NCBI GenBank assembly: GCA_026874595.1
Contig: CM049320.1
Coordinates: 546,001-610,000 of the forward strand
DNA length: 64,000 nt
Direction of reading: 5' to 3'
Source: Sipunculus nudus
Taxonomy: Eukaryota > Annelida > Sipuncula > Golfingiida > Sipunculidae
Shown: piece by piece, positions 58,601 through 64,000 of the stretch
How positions within the stretch are numbered: the stretch's first letter is position 1
Layout: every line of letters begins with the position of its first letter
Program-made: the position numbers and the translations under genes
Notes under the pieces: model-generated
Databases searched by the model: none
What the model was told of the DNA's origin: nothing
What the model saw: the letters and a program-made list of their open reading frames with translations, nothing else

Positions 58601-59204
58601 CATATTTTTCATGAAATTTTCTATGTTCAGGAGCCATAAAACGGTCAAAAGTAGGTCAACTGGGACGAAACGCAAACTCGATCTGTAACTGGTCTATATC
58701 CATCCACACACCAAAAATCAGGCCAATATCTGCAGGCACTGCGAAATAAAGTCCGTACATGTGTATTTGTCATGAAATTTCATATTTTTCATGAAATTTT
58801 CCATGTTCAGGAGCCGTTAAACGGTCAAAAGTAGGTCAACCAGGACGAAACGCGAACTCGATCTGTAACTGGTCTATATCTGCTAACACACCAAAAATCA
58901 GGCCAATATCTGCAGGCATTGCGAAAAAAGTCCGTACATGTGTATCTGTCATGAATATTTCAATTTTTCATGAAATTTTCTAAGTATAGGAGCCGTAAAA
59001 CGGTCAAAAGTAGGTCATACGGGACGAAACGCGAACTCAATCTGTAACTGGTCTATATCTGCCCACACACCAAAAATCAGGCCAAAATCTGCAGGCATTG
59101 CGAAAAAAAGTCCGTACAACTGTTTGATTTCGGAATGACGGAAGGACGGAATGACGGACATGGGTAAAACTATATGCCCCGGCCACTTTGTGGCGGGGGC
59201 ATAA
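55620..59204 (+). mobile_element. Complete family E element (3.6 kb)
   Basis: The head is CTAGAT with a perfect hairpin GTGTCGGAACGACAC (55,626-55,640) and motif ATGCCCCCGCC (55,643-55,653). The core is a 180-bp array. Then comes GGAATGACGGAAGGACGGAA TGACGG and a tail hairpin (59,174-59,202, stem ATGCCCC-GGCCAC) containing GGCGGGGGCAT, the reverse complement of the head motif, ending CATAA. The order hairpin, motif, array, ACGG stretch, reverse motif is the same as in families A and D. No coding sequence. Confidence 0.8.
55660..59115 (+). repeat. 180-bp tandem array, ~19 copies, with higher-order structure
   Basis: The phrase AAAAGTAGGTCAAC recurs at 55,721, 55,901, 56,081 and so on to 59,007, nearly always 178-180 bp apart. 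One short step near 56,258-56,316 marks a deletion. Diagnostic variants recur as blocks: AGTAGCCGTAAAACAGTC at 56,840, 57,378 and 58,270, and TCAACTGGGACGAAACGCAA at 57,220, 57,758 and 58,655, giving multiples of three and five units. Minus-strand ORFs of 67-69 codons (FVPVDLLLTVLRLLNLENF) repeat with the units. Confidence 0.92.
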
Positions 59205-59239
59205 AAACAGAAAAATATTCGTAAAAATAAGAAAAAATA

Positions 59240-59690
59240 TAGGTGGTGCCACCAGATTTAAACAAATTAAATATTTACGTTTACATGCTGTGAAAATTTA
59301 ATCGATAGTACTCATAGGAAAAATATATGCCATGGTCAAAGTTGGGCAAAATATAAGGTATTGATTTTATTTTAATGCTAATAACTTAAAAATTTTACAA
59401 ATTTCAGATCTTATTTTGGGTATACAATTGAATCTTATTAAACAAAGTTATATACTTGGGGAAAAAAGTCTCTAGTTTCTAAATTTTTCATGTTAAGTGA
59501 GTAAATATTTTTTTTCTGATTTTTTACAAAGTCCATTATGTTCGGGCCCATAAATTAAAGAAATTACACTTAACGGACTTAATTTCTGGCATGTATATAG
59601 GAAATATATAGGAGATTACTTCTGGTAAATATCAAGAGCACAGACTAGTGGTTTTGATATTAGGCAGTTGAAGCTGGATGCCATCCTACA
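59240..59690 (+). mobile_element. Fragment of D-type palindrome plus family A B body
   Basis: GGTGGTGCCACCAG near 59,243 is followed from about 59,320 by the B body (ATATGCCATGGTCAAAGTTG, TTTACAAAGTCCATTATGTT, TTCTGGCATGTATATAGG, GTGGTTTTGATATTAGGC), which stops near 59,680 without a tail. Confidence 0.6.
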
Positions 59691-60078
59691 TTTTGACATT
59701 TAAGGTAATTTCAAGGTCATTTTATAGGTCAAACCGAAGAAAATTGAACCTGATAGGGTATAGTATTTCTCCATCAATAAAACCAAAGTATATTCAGTAA
59801 CCCTTAAAGCTTAAGAGATGTTTCTTGTCAAGTGCAACGTACCCTAGCCATGTAATAATAATGATCATAATTTCTTACACTTAAAAAGTATGAAAAGTAC
59901 AACTTCAAAGTGTGTTTTTGTTTACATAGTCACATTTTTACTCCTCTGAATCAAGAAATATAAAAGTGGAGTAAATGGGTACTTTTTACGTGTTAAAAAT
60001 ACAAGATAAAAGGTCTATGAATGACAGATATTTGCTTATATTAATGTTGTTTTGGGAGCGAGTTGTGGGTATCAGAAC

Positions 60079-60288
60079 AGGGGAGGATCCAGGATTTAGG
60101 AAAAGGAGGGGCCCAACTCAGGAGGACTAATGATAAAACCTGAAAAAGGGTCCCCAGATTCGGAAAAGGGGGGACCAGGCTTGGTGTGAACCCCTTAAAA
60201 AAAAAGGTTGTGGCAGCTGAACGGTGGTGGTTGGGGGTGGGGGGTGGTAATCAAACCGCCTGGACCCCTCCTCTGGATCCACTTCTGC
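60079..60288. mobile_element. Small inverted-repeat element (CAG...GGATCCAG)
   Basis: The ends CAGGGGAGGATCCAG and CTGGATCCACTTCTG are imperfect inverted repeats (11 of 15). The ends recall the CAGGGGCGGATCCAG-type termini of animal hAT-like or related miniature elements. The interior is purine-rich (AAAAGGGGGG runs). No clear target duplication is seen. Confidence 0.4.
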
Positions 60289-60424
60289 CGAAGACCCTGG
60301 TGGGACGTTTTAAATTTAAAGTTAAAACGCATACTGAAACATTCTGAATGGTTCTAAAAATTGCTGGCATAATGACAAAAAAGGCGATTTCTATCATTAT
60401 ATATGAGTCATAAAATATAAATGT

Positions 60425-60430
60425 TTTATT
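60425..60430 (-). terminator. Poly(A) signal AATAAA, minus strand
   Basis: TTTATT on the plus strand reads AATAAA on the minus strand, about 28 bases past the TGA stop of the candidate terminal exon at 60,458-60,538. Confidence 0.4.
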
Positions 60431-60457
60431 GGACCACTGAGTTTAAGTTCAATAGAA

Positions 60458-60538
60458 TCATTTGGTGGAATTTATCTCCAACACAAGCACTTCATGCACC
60501 CACATGAATATTGCAACTGATCCATGGATCAGTTCACC
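60458..60538 (-). CDS. Candidate terminal exon, unknown minus-strand gene
   Basis: A pyrimidine-rich acceptor (CTCATCATCTTACCGTCTTG upstream, AG at 60,540-60,539) is followed by 26 codons and TGA. The peptide begins GELIHGSVAIFMWVHEVLVL. The same frame is open further left to about 60,620, so the exon could be longer, starting at CGTGTAG|GCA. A poly(A) signal follows within 30 bases. The exon at 61,220 ends in phase 1 while this one starts in phase 0, so at least one exon between them is missing from the model. No family recognised. Confidence 0.38.
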   Translation of the reverse strand, partial: GELIHGSVAIFMWVHEVLVLEINSTK

Positions 60539-60603
60539 CTTAACATAAGGGAATTTGACACAAGACGGTAAGATGATGAGATGGAGACACAATATATGCC
60601 ACC

Positions 60604-60765
60604 ATGCCTACACGCGGAACTCGAGGAAACCAATTTTTCAGGGAACCCTACACTGTCACTGGACGTCAGAATAATTTGAAAAATAATAATTGCCCTGTTA
60701 AATCCGAGATGGTAGCCAATATACCAATTATTTATGGTAAAGCAGGCTCTTTATTTATCTTTTGA
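60604..60765 (+). CDS. 53-residue ORF or first exon with optimal start context
   Basis: GCCACCATG, the ideal animal start context, opens 53 codons to TGA. The peptide begins MPTRGTRGNQFFREPYTVTG and is basic and polar. It could also be a first exon ending at TATG|GTAAAG (60,736) in phase 1. It overlaps, on the opposite strand, the possible left extension of the minus-strand exon at 60,458-60,538, and only one of the two may be real. The style recalls short axonemal or ciliary proteins, but that is only an impression. Confidence 0.33.
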   Translation: MPTRGTRGNQFFREPYTVTGRQNNLKNNNCPVKSEMVANIPIIYGKAGSLFIF

Positions 60766-61219
60766 TGGTTACATGTACATGATTTTAATGGATGCTCTTT
60801 TAAGGTTACAGTGTTAATTTTCCTATTATTTATTTGCTGAAAGAAGGTGTTTAAATAACTATAGGTATAAAGGATCTATAATCCATGGATGGTTATCAGA
60901 AACCACTACTGTTATTCATTTTGGCACATTTTATATATTTTCTTAAAATCCAAAAGTGTTATAGAGACTTTGGGAACATTAAAAGGTGGTCCAAAATTTT
61001 ACTGTGGGGTACAGGGGACCCCCTGACCTGCCTGTTTAATATGTTATTATACATTTATTTACTGATTAAAACCTTTTAAAGGGAATTTGTGGAAGAGGGA
61101 ACAATCTCCATTTTCCTAATGCAACTTTTGTATCCTTACCAATGCATATCATTAGCTTTATAATCATAATGTTGAAACTGTATGTGTTAAAAGATACATA
61201 CTTTGTCAGAATCATCTAC

Positions 61220-61354
61220 CTCTGTGAAATGATTTAGAGGGGTACTTGTAGAATTGATAAGCTAATCCACATTCATTTCTGACATTTTTAATGGATGGCT
61301 TTAATGTATTTATGCAGTCTGACAACCAACACATTGAAATCATATATGATAAAT
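61220..61354 (-). CDS. Candidate internal exon, unknown minus-strand gene
   Basis: A good acceptor (CATGTAATTTTACAG) and donor (CACAGAG|GTAGATG) enclose 135 nt: two bases, 44 codons, one base. It is symmetric phase 1. The peptide begins LSYMISMCWLSDCINTLKPS and ends FYKYPSKSFHR. The other two minus-strand frames have stops. It lies upstream of the terminal exon at 60,458-60,538 in the same direction. Three cysteines and a central tryptophan are present, but no known domain is recognised. Confidence 0.5.
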
Positions 61355-61439
61355 CTGTAAAATTACATGGGTTATCTTTTGATAATGACTTCAATTGAGA
61401 TACAGCAGAAATGTGCTCCAAAGCAAGTACACAGTCAAA

Positions 61440-63100
61440 TGTGCTTCAGCTTATAAGTATTTAATCCATTGGACCAGGATATTCGTGTAGGTATCTACAG
61501 AACCTTTATCTCCTGTATATCGCTTTTAAGAGTGCCCTTTATTTTATATAGCACTTTTATGGTAATGAAAACTCAGAGAAGAGTCCAAGGAACTTTCTCT
61601 ATGCCATTTTCAAGGTCAAACGGGACAAAATATGAATGGTAACAAAGCATTTATTTTGTTGAACTTCAAAGTAGAACCCCACATATAAAATTGTCCTTTA
61701 AACATCACAGTATACATTCCAGTGTATATCAAAGTTACACATGCAAGATGAATGTTGCAATAGGTCACACATAATGCTGAACAAAAACGTTACATCTCTT
61801 GGTTGCAGAAAAAAAAACAAACACGGAAACTCAATGTAAGAAGCAGCAGATATATATTGTATATGGCTATATAACTTCTGTTGGTGACTAGTTGAAACGG
61901 CAGATTATTAATTCAGTACTAATCCTAGCCTGAAATATAAGTTCCATCACACTATGCCAAGCTCTCACCATGTACAATGAGGACAATAAGGACACAGGTG
62001 CCCATATCTGTCTCCTCCTATATGTCTGTGTAGCCGACCAATTATGTACATTTTTTTTATTTCCTTATTATGGCACATCCATATTGCTTTCAAAATGATT
62101 TAATTGATTAAAGAAACTGACGGGTCCTAGCCTTTCATGTAGGTGATAATAATGTATCTTACCTGGTGGAAGTGTCATTATATATGAACATGTAAATTAT
62201 TGAGAATAAAAATAACTTTCATCTGGCACGGCCTTTCGCCCTAACCTAAAATTAATTCTACAGGTATTTGAACAGCTAAAGAGAAGAATTAAAGAAATAA
62301 AATGACATAAAATAATAGATTATTTAAAAAATTTATGTCCGAGTAAAGAATCTGTATAACACCTCTAGATCTGTCATGAAAACTACAAACAAAAGCACCA
62401 AGGGTTGTATCTCAAGATTTAAACAGCTTATATGAGGACTGTTAAACAAATAAACAAAACCTTACATATACAGCTTACAGATCGACTAATAATCAAGGTA
62501 AAAAAATAGTGGATAGTATATTACCACACCTGCTAGACAATATATTTGAATTAACTACTATCTAATAAAATGTATAGCTCTAGAGGGCAATAACAATTCA
62601 TTACCAAATAATTATTATTGCTATATATCACTACTACTGACATCATATTTCCATATGACTTAAATGGTTTCAAACACCTGGGAATTTCATTCAGGCATGC
62701 AATCGATTAATCAGTCATAGATATTCAGTAACAAATTTTATAATTTATACACATTATGTCATGATATTTTATTATTATTCTATTCTTAACACTATAGTCG
62801 TCATAGTAGCATGTACATGCTTGTGTTTTTTAAGATTCTCTCTCAGGTGCTAAATACAAATAAAACTAGTTGAAAAAGGACAGTATAAAAATGATTATTT
62901 GCCACTTAGCGCTATCATAAATGAAATATTTGCAGAAAGCGTCAATTTGAGACTTGATCTGCTTCATGACAACAAGAAATAAATAAAAATTGATATCACT
63001 GCAATGGAAGGAGGTAACAACTAAATATTGTTTAAGAAACTGCTGTCAAATTGTCAATACAGGTTAATACACAAAACAAACTGACATCTATAACAAAACA
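61440..63100. other. Unique AT-rich DNA, no supported gene
   Basis: No repeat family or splice-bounded frame that I can defend. A strong minus-strand donor (CACCAG|GTAAGATAC, near 62,163) exists, but every frame before it is short or stopped. Confidence 0.4.
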
Positions 63101-63117
63101 TGGCCGTGTCATGGTCA

Positions 63118-63137
63118 CCAGCGCCCCCTGGTGGCCA
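63118..63137 (-). promoter_or_regulatory. CTCF-type insulator motif
   Basis: The minus strand reads TGGCCACCAGGGGGCGCTGG, matching the animal CTCF core (CCACCAGGGGGCGC) at every position. It stands alone in an AT-rich stretch, which makes chance unlikely. CTCF occurs across bilaterians; binding here is inferred. Confidence 0.6.
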
Positions 63138-63192
63138 CAGTTGTATTGCAAACAATAGCCTGCTAATGTGGCCCATGCATGATAAAATGACT

Positions 63193-63585
63193 AAGTTTTA
63201 AGTCTGTGCATTAAGACGTCTCAGAGGTGAGTGAGAGACAACCACACAAACCCACGGACAAGAGGATCAGACTATGTACAGTGCAAATGCACGGTTTTTA
63301 ATTAAGTGAAAGCACTGTCCTTTGTAGTACATTATCTAAATTATTTTATTCATTACAAGTTTATCAGTTAGCAATACTATTATTATATTATTATAATAAG
63401 TTTTAAGTCTGTGCATTAAGATGTCTCAGAGGTGAGTGAGAGACAACCACACAAACCCACGGACAAGAGGATCAGACTGTGTACAGTGCAAATGCACGGT
63501 TTTTAATTAAGTGAAAGCACAGTCCTTTGTAGTACATTATCTAAATTATTTTATTCATTACAAGTTTATCAGTTAGCAATACTAA
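63193..63585 (+). repeat. Tandem duplication, ~195 bp x 2
   Basis: TAAGTTTTAAGTCTGTGCAT through CAGTTAGCAATACTA occurs at about 63,193-63,382 and 63,398-63,585, nearly identical (AAGACGTC/AAGATGTC, ACTATG/ACTGTG, CACTG/CACAG). The spacer is a short ATTATT run, suggesting a recent duplication. Confidence 0.85.
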
Positions 63586-63638
63586 ATTTTCATTTGAAAT
63601 CAACAAAACAAACTGATTTTGTTGACATCTTAAATGAA

Positions 63639-63671
63639 ACTAGTGGCCCATGGGCCATGACAGTCAGCTGA
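63639..63671 (+). mobile_element. Hybrid family head (CTAG start, family A motif)
   Basis: CTAGTGGCCCATGGGCCATG ACAGTCAGCTGA: the CTAG start is like family E, the palindrome TGGCCCATGGGCCA (63,644-63,657) is a variant of family A's, and CAGCTGA is the end of the family A motif. It is preceded by AAA. No matching tail lies before the next head at 63,815. Confidence 0.5.
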
Positions 63672-63814
63672 ATTCAAGGAATGTTGAACAATGAGCAAAA
63701 TGACTGCCAGAGTGCAAAAAAATCATGAATTTTGTGAAGAGTCCTTAGAAATGGGTTTCAGTGGGCTTATTGACAGATGACCACTTCATTTGAAGGTCTC
63801 ATAAATAAAATAAA

Positions 63815-64000
63815 CAAGGGACCCATGGGTCACGGCGCTCAGCTGAACTTTGAAATTTTTGCGAATGCAAAATATTCTATTGTAATGTTTTTCATTTATA
63901 TAAGAATATGAGAAGCTAAGAGGAAAGGGGCCCTCCTACTTGGTTATGAAAATTTACAGATGGACAGGCAAGTGGACAGAATGGACTAATACCTTTATTT
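63815..64000 (+). mobile_element. Family A element, 5' part at the window edge
   Basis: It starts CAAGGGACCCATGGGTCACG with GCTCAGCTGA (63,837-63,846). The next 150 bases resemble the interior of the 32,818 copy (GCAAAATATT, GAGAA-GCTA, GGGCCC). The element continues beyond the window. Confidence 0.7.

Overview
The window looks like AT-rich, intron- and repeat-dominated nuclear DNA from a marine invertebrate, most likely a bivalve mollusc. The signs are the absence of any long ORF, short exons bounded by GT/AG sites, several large satellites, and a dominant class of non-autonomous elements with an unusual layout. In that layout, short palindromic heads lead into tandem-repeat cores, then ACGG-rich stretches, then hairpin tails, which resembles the bivalve 'pearl' / Helentron-associated elements. 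The organism assignment is inference. No rRNA, tRNA, bacterial operon or CRISPR is visible.

Coding signal is sparse. The best case is a minus-strand gene at 5,370-7,354. Four exons (7,205-7,354; 6,111-6,241; 5,701-5,884; 5,370-5,461) join in a continuous reading frame with matching phases, and a possible 15-nt microexon lies at 6,669-6,683. I do not recognise the protein. A plus-strand gene seems to end at 1,146, with a poly(A) signal at 1,227. A plus-strand first coding exon lies at 13,313-13,394, with a strong donor and an upstream in-frame stop. A minus-strand gene near the right end has an exon at 61,220-61,354 and a probable last exon at 60,458-60,538 with a poly(A) signal. Weaker single exons lie at 20,013-20,154 (-), 21,991-22,097 (+) and 60,604-60,765 (+).

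Satellites, left to right: CATATATG palindrome array (1.5-1.85 kb), a 41-51 bp array carrying CCCTAACCCTAA (7.4-8.8 kb), a 279-bp array (10.0-11.6 kb), a 36-bp minisatellite (15.7-17.5 kb, interrupted), a 35-bp satellite (17.9-19.3 kb), a 29-bp satellite (22.9-25.6 kb, split by an element), a ~156-copy 55-bp satellite (36.5-45.1 kb), a 224-bp array (47.8-48.7 kb) and a 180-bp array (55.7-59.1 kb).

Three mobile-element families, called here A, D and E, share one architecture: (A)CAAG or CTAG start, a short palindrome, a motif X, a repeat core, then the reverse complement of X and a 3' end in GCTAA or CATAA. Two family A copies are nested in other repeats, so their empty sites can be rebuilt from this window. 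The ends come out as CAAG...GCTAA with neither target duplication nor target loss, as expected for rolling-circle (Helitron/Helentron-like) insertion. Two terminal-inverted-repeat elements (48,731-49,169 and 50,657-51,685) also have paralogous empty sites that fix a TA duplication.

Regulatory-looking DNA includes a near-perfect CTCF motif (63,118-63,137), a cluster of RFX X-box-like motifs (19,565-19,757), a CpG-rich promoter-like island (12,290-12,700), and perfect estrogen-response-element palindromes inside family A core repeats.
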